64,000 nt of DNA from Streptosporangium carneum (GCF_027922005.1 NZ_BSEV01000007.1:186001-250000), one strand, 5' to 3'; numbered from the stretch's first letter, positions 35,083 through 46,336 are shown. Translations and numbers: made by a program. The notes: generated by a model not told the origin, from the sequence alone.

Positions 35083-37122
35083 TTACTCGGTGCGGTCGCG
35101 CTTGCTGAGCTTGGCCAGGTAGTCGTTGTAGGCGTCGAGCTGCACGTCGCCGGTGCCGCCCGTGCGGGCCGCGAGAGCGTCGGCCCTGCGGTCGGCCCTG
35201 CGGGCCTTGCGGTCGTCGTCACGCCACCACTGGAAGGCCAGTGCGATCAGCACGATCAGCGTCGGGATCTCGCCGAAGCCCCAGGCGATGGCGCCGCCGG
35301 TCTGCTGGTCGGAGATCGCGGAGGCGCCCCAGGTGCGGCCGAGCTGGTCGTACCATTCGGAGGCGAGCACGGTTCCCATGCTCATCAGCGCGATCCCGAA
35401 GAACGCGTGGAACGGCATCGTGACGAACAGGACGATCAGCCGGGCCACGTGCGGCAGCTTGTGGGGGGCGGGGTCCACCCCGATGATCACCCAGAAGAAC
35501 AGACAGCCGCTGAGCAGGAAGTGCACCGTCATGGCGATGTGGCCGAGGTGCTCCTCCATCGCGGAGGTGAACAGCGGGGTGAAGTACAGCGCGTAGGTCG
35601 AGACCACGAAGATCGCGGTGGCGATCGCCGGATGGGAGACGAACCGGACGAACCTGCTGTGCAGGATCGTGGTCAGCCACTCTCGGGGGCCTCGGTCGCC
35701 CCTGCGGGCCGCGGGCTTGAGCGCGCGCAGCGCGAGGGTGACGGGGGCCCCGAGCACCAGGAAGATCGGCACCAGCATGGACAGCGTCATGTGCTCGGCC
35801 ATGTGCGCGCTGAACAGCACCTTGGCGTAGCGGGAGACGCCGGTCTGGGTGGCGAGCAGCATGATCAGCAGGCCGGTGAACCAGGCGATGGTACGGCCGA
35901 CGGGCCAGGAGTCGCCGCGCCTGGCGAGCCGTACGACTCCGGCGAGGTAGAACCCGCCGAGCAGCGCGATGAGCGTGCCCGAGAACAGGTCGAACCACCA
36001 CAGCGAGGCCAGGTTGGCCAGGGAGATCTCCGGCGGCATGGGGTAGCCGAGCAGGTCGAAGACGGGGTCGACCCGCAGGGCGGGAGGCGGGGCGGTGCGG
36101 GCGAGCGCGACGGCCAGGCCGACGGTCGCGAACATGATGAGGATCTCGCAGGAGGCGAACCGGAAGAACGCCCTCGGCACACCGGCGGCGAGCTGGGGAA
36201 GCGTGCGCTTCCTGTGCCACCAGCCGAAGACGCCGAGCAGCGCGAACGCCGCGGTCTTGGCCAGCAGCAGCAGGCCGTAGGCGGAGGTGAACAGCTCGGA
36301 GATCGAGCTGAGCCGCGCCAGGACGCTGAACAGGCCCGACAGTCCGACGGCGACGAAGCACCACAGGGCCATCGAGGAGAACCTGGTGGCGGCGATCTCC
36401 AGGGAGGACTGGCCGCGCAGCGCGTGGACGCAGAGCGCGGCCAGACCGCCGACCCACAGGGCGAGGACGATCAGGTGCACCGCGACGCCCGTGGTGGCGA
36501 GGTCGTGGTTGGGTGAGGAGGCGGTGTGCCCGGTCAGCGCCGGAGGCAGCAGGGTGGCCAGGGCCAGCACCAGCAGCGCGCCGCTCGCGCCCACGGTGAT
36601 CGCGCCCCGGGCGAACAGCGCGATCGCCACGGAGAACAGCACCACGAGGGTGAGCGCGATGCCCTGGGAGACCTGGCTGGCGAAGCTGGTGAGCTCGTTG
36701 CCGCCGAGCACGTCGAGGACGGGCATGCCGAGCGCGTCGGAGAGGCTGAAGACCATCGTCGCGGCCGCCGCCAGGGCCCAGGCGAGCGCGAGCCAGGAGG
36801 CGGCCTTGACGTAGACGAGCGCGGGCTTGCCCAGCAGGCCCTTGTCGCTGGGCAGGAAGACGGTGGCGGCCAGCAGCGTGCCCACGGTGAGCACGCCCGC
36901 GACGTCCATCGCCAGCTTCGCCAGGGGCAGGCCCCAGCGGGTGAGCGCGCCCTCGTCGGGCAGGCCGGGAATGACGCGCGGGGCCGCGGAACCTCCGGCG
37001 ATCATGGCGATCACCAGGGCGGCGACGGCGGCGGCGACGGCCGCGAGCGCGAGCTTGGCCGTCCTGCCGTTCCCCTCGCGCTCGGCCAGCGCGGCCTTGG
37101 CCGTCTGCTCCTGCCTGTTCAC
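35083..37122 (-). CDS. CopD-CtaG fusion membrane protein (copper import / cytochrome oxidase assembly)
   Basis: 679 residues with about 15 membrane helices in two parts. Residues about 60-340 are a CopD-type copper resistance membrane domain (HLIVLALWVGGLAALCVHAL). Residues about 370-640 are the caa3-type CtaG assembly domain (FSAHMAEHMTLSMLVPIFL, FWVIIGVDPAPHKLPHVARL, MPFHAFFGIALMSM), with His and Met residues suited to bind copper. The GTG at 37122 overlaps the stop of copC (GTGA). It probably moves copper from the extracytoplasmic CopC domain toward cytochrome oxidase. Confidence 0.92.
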   Translation of the reverse strand: MNRQEQTAKAALAEREGNGRTAKLALAAVAAAVAALVIAMIAGGSAAPRVIPGLPDEGALTRWGLPLAKLAMDVAGVLTVGTLLAATVFLPSDKGLLGKPALVYVKAASWLALAWALAAAATMVFSLSDALGMPVLDVLGGNELTSFASQVSQGIALTLVVLFSVAIALFARGAITVGASGALLVLALATLLPPALTGHTASSPNHDLATTGVAVHLIVLALWVGGLAALCVHALRGQSSLEIAATRFSSMALWCFVAVGLSGLFSVLARLSSISELFTSAYGLLLLAKTAAFALLGVFGWWHRKRTLPQLAAGVPRAFFRFASCEILIMFATVGLAVALARTAPPPALRVDPVFDLLGYPMPPEISLANLASLWWFDLFSGTLIALLGGFYLAGVVRLARRGDSWPVGRTIAWFTGLLIMLLATQTGVSRYAKVLFSAHMAEHMTLSMLVPIFLVLGAPVTLALRALKPAARRGDRGPREWLTTILHSRFVRFVSHPAIATAIFVVSTYALYFTPLFTSAMEEHLGHIAMTVHFLLSGCLFFWVIIGVDPAPHKLPHVARLIVLFVTMPFHAFFGIALMSMGTVLASEWYDQLGRTWGASAISDQQTGGAIAWGFGEIPTLIVLIALAFQWWRDDDRKARRADRRADALAARTGGTGDVQLDAYNDYLAKLSKRDRTE

Positions 37123-37760
37123 TGGTTCTTCTTGTTTCGCAGGCTGAAGAACAGGCCGATGCCGACGCCGGTCAGCCCGCCGATCACCAGCCACACCCAG
37201 CCGGGCACGCCGCCCGATGACTGTGAGGCGTCGGACGCCTGGGCCGCCGGGGCCTGGCCGACCGGGGACGCGTCCGCCGCGGTCTCCGTGGAGGCGGGGG
37301 ACGCGGAGGGCGACGGAGACGCCGGGGACGCCGGGGACTCGGTGGGCGGAGCCGTGCCGGCCTCGGAGGAGCTCTCGGCCGGGGTGGGCTTGTCCGAGCC
37401 GACCAGGGTGAAGGGGATCTCCCCCTCGATCGGGTGGCCGTCCGAGGAGACCACCCGGTAGGCGATGACGTATCCGCCGGGCGGAAGGTCGCCCTTGAGC
37501 TTCTGGGTGACCACCTCCCCGTCGACGGACGGCTTTCCGTCCTGGTAGGCGGTGTTGTCGGAGGTGTGCACGACGACGGTCGGGAAGCGGACCTTCGAGC
37601 TGAAGGTCAGCTTCACCTCGTCGAGGCTCTCGACCTTGGCCCCCTTCGCGGGGTCGCTGCTTCTGAGCGTGTCGTGGGCCAGGGCCGGCGAGGCGAAGGC
37701 CGTACCGAGGACGAGGGCGGCGAGGAGCGCGAGAGCTACCGCGACAGGGGAAGTCTTCAT
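37119..37760 (-). CDS. CopC-domain copper-binding protein, membrane-anchored
   Basis: 213 residues. The signal peptide ends at ASPALA, so the mature protein begins with the copper-ligating His (AHDTLRSSDPAKGA). The CopC beta-barrel (about 28-125) includes a second His in SSDGHPIEGEIPF. A Pro/Ser/Ala/Glu linker (about 130-185) leads to one C-terminal membrane helix and a basic tail (LRNKKNQ), the YcnJ/CopC-type anchor. It is the first gene of the copper operon and overlaps copD-ctaG by four bases. Confidence 0.93.
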   Translation of the reverse strand: MKTSPVAVALALLAALVLGTAFASPALAHDTLRSSDPAKGAKVESLDEVKLTFSSKVRFPTVVVHTSDNTAYQDGKPSVDGEVVTQKLKGDLPPGGYVIAYRVVSSDGHPIEGEIPFTLVGSDKPTPAESSSEAGTAPPTESPASPASPSPSASPASTETAADASPVGQAPAAQASDASQSSGGVPGWVWLVIGGLTGVGIGLFFSLRNKKNQ

Positions 37761-37909
37761 GGCACCCTCAAGGCTACCGACGCCGTCATGCGGTCCCTAC
37801 CTCCCTGCCCCGATCACGCCGTGAACGTGCCCGGCGCCGCTGGGAGGACGCCGTCCCACCTCGTGCCCGCCCGCGGACCGCGCGCCCGGTCCGCGGGTGG
37901 CACACGGTT

Positions 37910-39202
37910 CTACAGCCCCACGCAGGCCAGGGCTCGCTTGTAGGCGTCCACGCTGCGGTCAGGCGCGTCGATGCGCTCCAGGACCCGCGCGGCCGTCAGC
38001 CACGAGTGGGCGGTGGATCTGGTCGCGGGCAGCTGGTCCAGGGCCTCGGTCGCCGCCTCCAGCTCGTGCAGGGCCTGCTCCTGGCCGTGCAGCTCCGCCA
38101 ACGTCTGGCCGTACAGGAGGCGCGCCTCCATCTGCAGCATCCTGGGCATCCCGTCGAGCATGTCGCAGACGGCCTTGATGTGCTCTCCGGCCCGGTGGGG
38201 GTTGCCGAGCAACAGCTCGGCGCGGGCGAGGTTCATCGCGCAGCGCATCTTGGCCATGGGGTTGGCGTAGCTCTCCGACAGCTCCTTCTCCACCTTCGTC
38301 AGCAGCTCACGCCACGCGCCCGCCTGCATGGGCCGCGCGGTCAGCATGACCTGGGCGTAGTCGCCGCCGAGCGTGGCCAGCCTGCGGGGGTCGCCGTACT
38401 CGGACTGGATGGCCAGCGCGCGCTCCACATGGGCGACCGCCTCGTCGCCGTGCCCGTTCTCGACCAGGACGATGGCCGCGCCCCAGTGCGCCAGAGTGAG
38501 CGCCTGCGGGGTGCCGAGCGCCTCGGCGGCGGCGAGCAGCTCGTCGGAGAACTGGCGGGCCCGCAGCAGGTCGCCGCGCTCGATGTAGGCGGCCAGCAGC
38601 TGGCCGCCCAGCCTCATCAGGCCGTCGTTCCAGGCCGGCCGGACCGCTCCACCGAGGATCTGCTCGACGACGTTCACCGCCTGGGCCAGATCCCCCTGCT
38701 CCCGGTAGCAGCGCGAGAGCGCGACGGCGACGGCGACGTGACGGTCGGGGGTCATCGTGGCGGGGTCGTTCTCGCGGAGCCCGTTCAGCAGGGCCAGCGC
38801 GCCGTCCAGGTCGCCACAGGCCTCGGTCGCCAGGGCCAGGCCGTACTCGGCGTCCTGCCTCAACTGGGGCAGGCCCGCCAGGCCGCTGTCGGCGAGGAGC
38901 TCGGCGTAGCGCGTGCGCGCCTCGCCGACCTCGCCGTTCTCCATGGCCAGCCGGGCGTATCCGAGGCCGAGCTCGATCTCCTGCATCTGCTCGGCGGTCA
39001 CGCCGTTGATCAGGTAGGTGAGGGAGCAGTCGAGCTTCTCCGCCAGCAGTTCGAGGACGGCGGGGGTGGGAGTGCGTTTGCCGCTCTCGATCAGAGAGAC
39101 ATAACTGTCGGACAGCTCCGGATGGGCGAGTTGCGCCTGGGAAAGACCCCGTTGACGACGGACGGTCTTGATGCGTTGCCCCACCAAGTCTTGACCAGCC
39201 AC
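37910..39202 (-). CDS. XRE-family regulator with C-terminal TPR array (RRNPP-like)
   Basis: 430 residues. A helix-turn-helix at about 8-62 (IKTVRRQRGLSQAQLAHPEL, SYVSLIESGKRTP) is followed by a long series of helical hairpins through to the C-terminus (for example LGYARLAMENGEVGEARTRY, SRCYREQGDLAQAVNVVE, YGQTLAELHGQEQALHELE), typical of tetratricopeptide repeats. This is the layout of peptide-sensing RRNPP regulators. It starts with GTG and is divergent, only 56 bases apart, from a gene for a 57-residue secreted peptide. The inferred role is a transcription factor controlled by that peptide or a product of it; the TPR part could instead bind a protein partner. Confidence 0.9.
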   Translation of the reverse strand: MAGQDLVGQRIKTVRRQRGLSQAQLAHPELSDSYVSLIESGKRTPTPAVLELLAEKLDCSLTYLINGVTAEQMQEIELGLGYARLAMENGEVGEARTRYAELLADSGLAGLPQLRQDAEYGLALATEACGDLDGALALLNGLRENDPATMTPDRHVAVAVALSRCYREQGDLAQAVNVVEQILGGAVRPAWNDGLMRLGGQLLAAYIERGDLLRARQFSDELLAAAEALGTPQALTLAHWGAAIVLVENGHGDEAVAHVERALAIQSEYGDPRRLATLGGDYAQVMLTARPMQAGAWRELLTKVEKELSESYANPMAKMRCAMNLARAELLLGNPHRAGEHIKAVCDMLDGMPRMLQMEARLLYGQTLAELHGQEQALHELEAATEALDQLPATRSTAHSWLTAARVLERIDAPDRSVDAYKRALACVGL

Positions 39203-39258
39203 GTTACCCCTTGAAAGATATCGTTCGAGCAGCAGAACCCACGACAGGAGCCTCCCCC

Positions 39259-39432
39259 GTGCGCCGACGCCTCGCTTTGTCTGCCCTCGCCGTACTATTT
39301 ACGGCCACATTTGCAGCCACGAGCAATGCTACGACCGCTAGTGCCGATTCGTCTGCCCCCTCACAGCCTGCCAGTCAGTATTCTTTGCAGCACAACCTGG
39401 AGAACAGGACCAACTGGAACTATCCCGACTAA
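39259..39432 (+). CDS. short secreted peptide precursor divergent from the XRE-TPR regulator
   Basis: 57 residues from the GTG at 39259, which is chosen because AGGAG (39246-39250) lies 8 bases upstream and the product then begins directly with a signal peptide (VRRRLALSALAVLFTATFAA, then a Thr/Ala-rich stretch ending ASA). Cleavage there would release about 28 residues ending NLENRTNWNYPD. The mature part is polar, has no cysteine and is aromatic at its end, which fits a diffusible signal better than a structural protein. An in-frame TTG at 39211 would add 16 residues but overlaps the promoter zone. Its neighbour suggests a pro-peptide for signalling. Confidence 0.7.
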   Translation: MRRRLALSALAVLFTATFAATSNATTASADSSAPSQPASQYSLQHNLENRTNWNYPD

Positions 39433-39439
39433 GGGCGGG

Positions 39440-39619
39440 TCAGTGCGCCTGTAAAGCAAGGAACAGGTCGACACGGTCCGCCATCGTGGAGAGATCCCGT
39501 CCGGTGAGTTCGTCCACCCTGCGGATGCGGTAGCGGGCCGTGTTGACGTGCGCGTGCAGCCGTTCGGCGCAGGCGTTCCAGGAGCCGCCGTGGCCGAGGA
39601 ACGCGCCGAGCGTCCGCAC
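39440..39619 (-). pseudogene. remnant of a PucR-family regulator (C-terminal helix-turn-helix only)
   Basis: The translated fragment begins around TLGAFLGHGGSWNACAERLH and continues with HVNTARYRIRRVDELTGRDL and MADRVDLFLALQAH before TGA. This is the characteristic C-terminal HTH_30 domain of PucR regulators. Upstream the same frame meets a stop near 39730 after Gly/Arg-rich sequence with no PucR character, and the next gene begins 450 bases away, so at least 400 residues are missing. PucR proteins commonly regulate purine catabolism, which matches the neighbouring xanthine dehydrogenase and purine permease. Confidence 0.75.
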
Positions 39620-40073
39620 CGGCGCCGCCGAACCCGCCGGCGTCGCGCTCCCCCGATCGAAACCCGGGTTCCGGCCATCCCCACCGCCGGCGCGCGCTCC
39701 GGCCCCGGTGTCTCGCCCGTCGTGTCCTCAGCCGACGGCACCGCTCCCTCCGCGCCCTTTCTTGACTCCCCCTGCCCAGCTTCATCCGGGTTCCTCGCGT
39801 GTTTCTCCGCTGCGGCTCCGGCTTCGCGCCCGCCGCCGACCCGCCCCTCCTCCTCCATCATGGCCCGTTCGAACGCGATGTGGGCTTCCGGCTCGGATCC
39901 CGGCCCGGCCTCTTTCCTGCGGGTCTCCGCCGCAGGCCCGCGCCGGACCGGGTCACGCACCGTGTGGCCGGCCGAACCCGCTGCCTGGCAGGACCGCAGG
40001 AACCGCCGTGAGGCTCGGCACATCTTTGGCCGTGTCCACCATTCCCCACTCTGACCTGGGCTGATGTACTGCT
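39620..40073. other. gene-free stretch between the pucR remnant and the xanthine dehydrogenase gene
   Basis: A Pro/Arg/Ser-coding, G+C-rich stretch with open frames on both strands but no recognisable domain. In intact actinobacterial loci this interval would hold the rest of pucR and often the FAD and iron-sulfur subunits of xanthine dehydrogenase. It looks like a deletion scar. The promoter of the downstream gene is presumably near 40040-40065. Confidence 0.5.
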
Positions 40074-42317
<2,244 letters not shown>

Positions 42318-42371
42318 GATCGCGCCGACGGGGGTAGGAACGGATCATCCCCCGCAGGCGAGGGGAGAGTC

Positions 42372-43748
42372 ATGGACCGGTTCTTCGAACTGTCGGCGCG
42401 TGGTTCGACGGTCGGCCGTGAGGTCAGGGGCGGCATCACCACCTTCATGGCCATGGCCTACATCATCCTGCTCAACCCGATCATCCTGGGCGGGGCGACG
42501 GACGTCACCGGGGCGAAGCTGTCGATCCTGCAGCTGACCACGTCGACCATCCTCGCGGCCGCGGTGAGCACGCTGCTGATGGGCGTGGTCGGCAACGCGC
42601 CCTTCGGCGTCGCGGCCGGGCTGGGACTGAACGCGGTCGTCGCCTACCAGGCCGCGCCGCACATGACCTGGGCCCAGGCGATGGGGCTGGTCGTGCTGGA
42701 GGGCCTGGTGATCGTGCTGCTGGCGGTCTCCGGACTGCGCAGGCTCATCATGAACTCCATACCGCTCGCCCTGAAGCACGCGATCAGCGTGGGAATCGGG
42801 ATGTTCATCGCGCTGATCGGGCTGGTCGACGCCGGCTTCGTCGCGAAGGGCACGGGGACGCCGGTGCAGCTCGGCGCGACCGGGCACCTGACGGGCTGGC
42901 CGGTCGCGGTCTTCAGCTTCGGCCTGCTGCTGATGATCGTGCTCTTCGTGCGCAGGACCAGGGGCGCCATCCTGATCGGCATCGCGGTCACCGCCGTCCT
43001 GGCGATCATCGTCAACTCGGTCGTCAGGATCGACCCGGCGAGCTGGGGCGTGGTGGTGCCCCGGGTGCCCGAGGGGGTGATCGCGGCGCCGGACTTCGGA
43101 CTGGTCGGCCAGGTCGACCTGTTCGGCGGTTTCTCCCGCGCCGGGGCGCTGACCGCGACGGTCGTGCTGTTCACGCTGGTGCTGTCCGGGTTCTTCGACG
43201 CGATGGGCACGATCATCGGGGTGAGCGACGAGGCGGGCCTGGTCGACGCCGAGGGCCGGGTGCCCAGGCTGGGAGCGATCCTGACGGTCGACGGCGTCGC
43301 GGGGGCGGTCGGCGGACTCTCCAGCGCCTCGGCGAACACGGTGTTCGTCGAGTCGGCGGCCGGAGTCGGCGAGGGCGCGCGAACGGGCCTGGCCGCCCTG
43401 GTGACCGGGGCCCTGTTCGTGGTGACCCTGTTCTTCACCCCGATCGCCTCCGTGGTGCCCGCCGCCGCGGCGGCCCCCGCACTGGTGCTGGTGGGCGCGC
43501 TGATGATGACCCAGGCCAAGAACATCCCCTGGGATGATCTGACCCTCGCCGTCCCCGCGTTCCTGACGATCGCCCTGATGCCCTTCACCTACAGCATCAC
43601 CAACGGCGTCGGCGCCGGTGTGATCTCCTACACGATCGTCCAGGCCGCGGTCGGCCGCGTCCGGCAGATCCCGTGGCTCCTGTGGGCGGTCACAGTGATC
43701 TTCGCGGCCTACTTCGCGATCGAGGCCCTCCGGGCCCTGTTCGTCTGA
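42372..43748 (+). CDS. NCS2/AzgA-type purine permease
   Basis: 458 residues with about 12-14 helices. It contains FFELSARGSTVGREVRGGITTFMAMAYIILLNP, written in short form in the AzgA family, the NAPFGVAAGLGLNAVVAY motif, FFDAMGTIIGVSDEAGL and SASANTVFVESAAGVGEGARTG (substrate-binding helices). AzgA proteins import adenine, guanine and hypoxanthine with protons. It lies 54 bases after the xanthine dehydrogenase subunit, so the two form a purine salvage/catabolism unit. Confidence 0.93.
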   Translation: MDRFFELSARGSTVGREVRGGITTFMAMAYIILLNPIILGGATDVTGAKLSILQLTTSTILAAAVSTLLMGVVGNAPFGVAAGLGLNAVVAYQAAPHMTWAQAMGLVVLEGLVIVLLAVSGLRRLIMNSIPLALKHAISVGIGMFIALIGLVDAGFVAKGTGTPVQLGATGHLTGWPVAVFSFGLLLMIVLFVRRTRGAILIGIAVTAVLAIIVNSVVRIDPASWGVVVPRVPEGVIAAPDFGLVGQVDLFGGFSRAGALTATVVLFTLVLSGFFDAMGTIIGVSDEAGLVDAEGRVPRLGAILTVDGVAGAVGGLSSASANTVFVESAAGVGEGARTGLAALVTGALFVVTLFFTPIASVVPAAAAAPALVLVGALMMTQAKNIPWDDLTLAVPAFLTIALMPFTYSITNGVGAGVISYTIVQAAVGRVRQIPWLLWAVTVIFAAYFAIEALRALFV

Positions 43749-43891
43749 ACGACCGCCTTCCGACGAGACGGCCTCCCCTCACCGCACTCACGGTCGCCGC
43801 GTCCCCTCACCACCTCCGTAGCCACCGCGTCCCCTCATCGCACTCACCGTCACCCCGAGCACCTCCGCCACACTGGCGATCGTTTGCAGCG

Positions 43892-43915
43892 CCGGTACGG
43901 CGAGCGGCGACGCGG
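43892..43915. repeat. dispersed 24-bp repeat, copy A
   Basis: CCGGTACGGCGAGCGGCG and the next six bases are identical to 59023-59046, with looser similarity for about 30 bases beyond. It lies in the 221-base gap between the purine permease and the SecDF-head gene, in which I see no other feature. Confidence 0.6.
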
Positions 43916-43969
43916 AGCGGGTCGGCGCCGATGCGCGGCGCGCGACCGGGGACGTTTCCCGGTAGAGCG

Positions 43970-45004
43970 CTACCCCGTGGGCAGGGTCCCTCCGCCTCCC
44001 TGCGTTCCGGTGTTCCCCTGGGTTCCGGTGTTCCCCTGGGTCCCGGTGCTGCCTTGAGTTCCGGTGTTCCCCTGGGTCCCGGTGCTGCCTTGGGTTCCGG
44101 TGCCTCCCGTGGTGTCGGGAGTTCCCGTGGTGTCGGGAGTTCCCGTGGTGCCAGAGGACCCTGGAGTGGGGGACGTCCCGGTGGTCCCTGTGCTCCCCGG
44201 TGTGCCAGCGTCGCCGGGAGGCACCGTGCCCGTGGCACCGCCGGGGCTCGGCGTTCCGCCCGCGTCGAGCAACCTGGCGACCATGGCGTCGGCCTGTTCC
44301 TTGGTGAAGGAGCCCGCGATGCTCAGGCTGTCCTCGGTGATCACCTGGGCGACTCTGGGGGCGGCGACCACCTTCTCCCCCACGACGATCGCGATCTGCT
44401 GGGTGACCGCCTCCTTGGTCAGGTCGTTGATCTGGTCGCGGAACGCGGGCGCGAACGCGATCCTGACCGAGTACGCGCCGTTCTGCTCCTGGACCGCCTC
44501 GATCTTCCGTACGGCGTTCACGCTGACGCCGGGGGCGAGGGTGTAGCAGACCTGGCCGAGGTCGTCGGGCCTGGCGTCGGAGTCGGTGCACGGTCCCTGC
44601 TGCGAGCCCGTCACCGGCGCGAAGTGGATGGGGACGGCCAGACGCCGGGGTGGCGTGGCGCCGAGCGGCATGTCGGGGTTGCGGGTCATGAGAACCGCGA
44701 GGGTGCCGAGCACACCGGCGGTCAGCACGACGACGACCAGGGCGAGGATCAGGACGATCGTGGTGCCCCTGCTCGCCCGGGGAGGCCCGGGAGCCGTCCG
44801 GCCGGACGCCGTCTGGCCGGGCGCGGTCCGTCCGGGGGCCTGCGAGCCGCGCGCCCCCGGGTTCCCCGAACCGTCATGGGGAGCGGCCGGGCCGCCCCTG
44901 GGATCCGGCGGTCCCGTACGGCGGCCGCGGCGGCCGGGTGGAGGTCCCTGGGGCACCGGTGGGCCACCCGGACCACCCGATCCCGCATGCATCCCCATCG
45001 TCAT
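43970..45004 (-). CDS. SecDF-head-domain membrane protein with C-terminal Thr-Gln-Gly repeats
   Basis: 344 residues from the ATG at 45004. A Pro/Gly/Arg-rich cytoplasmic N-terminus (about 1-75) is followed by one membrane helix (TTIVLILALVVVVLTAGVLG, about 80-100). Next comes an extracytoplasmic domain (about 120-245) matching the SecD P1 head (VRIAFAPAFRDQINDLT ... VAAPRVAQVITEDSLSIAG). A low-complexity tail of GTQGNT-type hexapeptides and Ser/Pro/Thr repeats follows. It lacks the transport helices of SecD, so it is not a translocase. A surface protein or lipoprotein-like accessory is likely; the role is unknown. Confidence 0.82.
   Translation of the reverse strand: MTMGMHAGSGGPGGPPVPQGPPPGRRGRRTGPPDPRGGPAAPHDGSGNPGARGSQAPGRTAPGQTASGRTAPGPPRASRGTTIVLILALVVVVLTAGVLGTLAVLMTRNPDMPLGATPPRRLAVPIHFAPVTGSQQGPCTDSDARPDDLGQVCYTLAPGVSVNAVRKIEAVQEQNGAYSVRIAFAPAFRDQINDLTKEAVTQQIAIVVGEKVVAAPRVAQVITEDSLSIAGSFTKEQADAMVARLLDAGGTPSPGGATGTVPPGDAGTPGSTGTTGTSPTPGSSGTTGTPDTTGTPDTTGGTGTQGSTGTQGNTGTQGSTGTQGNTGTQGNTGTQGGGGTLPTG
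44001..44144. repeat. 18-bp tandem repeat encoding GTQGNT-type hexapeptides
   Basis: Eight units of 18 bp: six of the TGGGTTCCGGTGTTCCCC type, with a TGGGTCCCGGTGCTGCCT variant alternating, then two of GTGGTGTCGGGAGTTCCC. They lie in the 3' end of the SecDF-head gene and keep its reading frame. Two subtypes interleaved suggests duplication of a 36-bp pair. Confidence 0.9.
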
Positions 45005-45220
45005 GTCCCCGTATTCATTCTCGCGTCGGCTCGCGGCGAGCCTACCGATCACTCAAAGGACCCGGTAACCGGACGTCAACCCGGCCTCGGAAATATGACA
45101 ACCGCTGCCATTTGACAGCCTGTTATCAAGCACCAGCGATTCCTTGCACCTTGCGCGTAGTACCCCCTTTCCCGGGAACGCAGAGTGAAGACGACACAGG
45201 TGCACAAATCTGGAGGAGCC

Positions 45221-46336
45221 GTGAAGATCGCAGTTCCCCGCGAGGTCAAGAACCACGAGTACCGCGTGGCCCTCACCCCTGCCGGAGCCCAGGAGTTCGT
45301 CCGCCATGGTCATCAGGTGTTCATCGAGAAAGACGCGGGGTCGGGGTCCTCGATTCCCGACTCCGACTTCCAGAGCGTGGGCGCGACCATCCTCGACTCG
45401 GCCGACGAGGTGTGGGCCGAGGGCGACCTGGTGCTGAAGGTCAAGGAGCCGGTCGCCGAGGAGTACCACCGGATGCGCAAGGGGCAGGTGCTCTTCACCT
45501 ATCTGCACCTGGCCGCCTCCGAGGCGTGCACGCGGGCCATGCTCGAGTCGGGTGTCACCGGCATCGCCTACGAGACCGTGCAGAACGCGAACGGCTTCCT
45601 GCCGCTGCTCGCCCCGATGTCGGAGGTCGCGGGCAGGCTCGCCCCCCAGGTCGGGGCCTACCACCTGATGCGTCCCGAGGGCGGGCGCGGCGTGCTCATG
45701 GGAGGGGTCTCCGGTGTGCACGCGGCCAACGTGGTCGTGATCGGCGCCGGGGTCTCCGGCATGAACGCCGCGGTGATCGCCCTGGGCATGCAGGCCGAGG
45801 TGATCCTGCTCGACAAGAACATCGACAGACTCCGCCAGGCCGACGTGATCTACCAGGGCCACTGCCAGACGGTCGCGTCGAACAGCTACGAGGTCGAGCG
45901 CGCGGTCCTGAGCGCCGACCTGGTCATCGGCGCGGTCCTGGTGCCGGGGGCGAAGGCTCCCACGCTGGTCAGCAACGAACTGGTCTCGCGGATGCGCCCC
46001 GGCTCGGTCCTGGTGGACATCTCCATCGACCAGGGCGGCTGTTTCGAGGACTCCCGGCCGACCACCCACGCGGAGCCGACCTACCGGGTGCACGACTCGA
46101 TCTTCTACTGCGTGGCGAACATGCCGGGCGCCGTCCCGCACACCTCGACCTACGCGCTGACCAACGTGACCCTGCCCTACGCCCTGGCGATCGCCGACCG
46201 GGGCTGGCGTGAGGCGCTGCGCGCCGATCCCGTGCTGGCCCCCGGACTGAACACGCACGAGGGGCACCTGACGAACCTGCCCGTCGCCGAGGCCCACGGC
46301 CTGGAGGCGGTGCCCCTCGGACAGGTGCTGGCCTGA
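45221..46336 (+). CDS. ald: L-alanine dehydrogenase
   Basis: 371 residues, the exact family length. Landmarks are KIAVPREVKNHEYRVALTP (substrate-binding Arg15), LVLKVKEP (Lys74), FTYLHLA (His96), MSEVAGRLAPQVGAYHL, and the NAD-binding VVVIGAGVSGMNAAVIALGMQAEV. It reversibly deaminates alanine to pyruvate and ammonia with NAD+. The GTG at 45221 directly follows GGAGGAG and gives the canonical N-terminus. The 170-base AT-richer gap upstream, shared with the divergent SecDF-head gene, probably carries the promoter and a site for an Lrp/AldR-type activator, but no regulator gene is adjacent. Confidence 0.97.
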   Translation: MKIAVPREVKNHEYRVALTPAGAQEFVRHGHQVFIEKDAGSGSSIPDSDFQSVGATILDSADEVWAEGDLVLKVKEPVAEEYHRMRKGQVLFTYLHLAASEACTRAMLESGVTGIAYETVQNANGFLPLLAPMSEVAGRLAPQVGAYHLMRPEGGRGVLMGGVSGVHAANVVVIGAGVSGMNAAVIALGMQAEVILLDKNIDRLRQADVIYQGHCQTVASNSYEVERAVLSADLVIGAVLVPGAKAPTLVSNELVSRMRPGSVLVDISIDQGGCFEDSRPTTHAEPTYRVHDSIFYCVANMPGAVPHTSTYALTNVTLPYALAIADRGWREALRADPVLAPGLNTHEGHLTNLPVAEAHGLEAVPLGQVLA

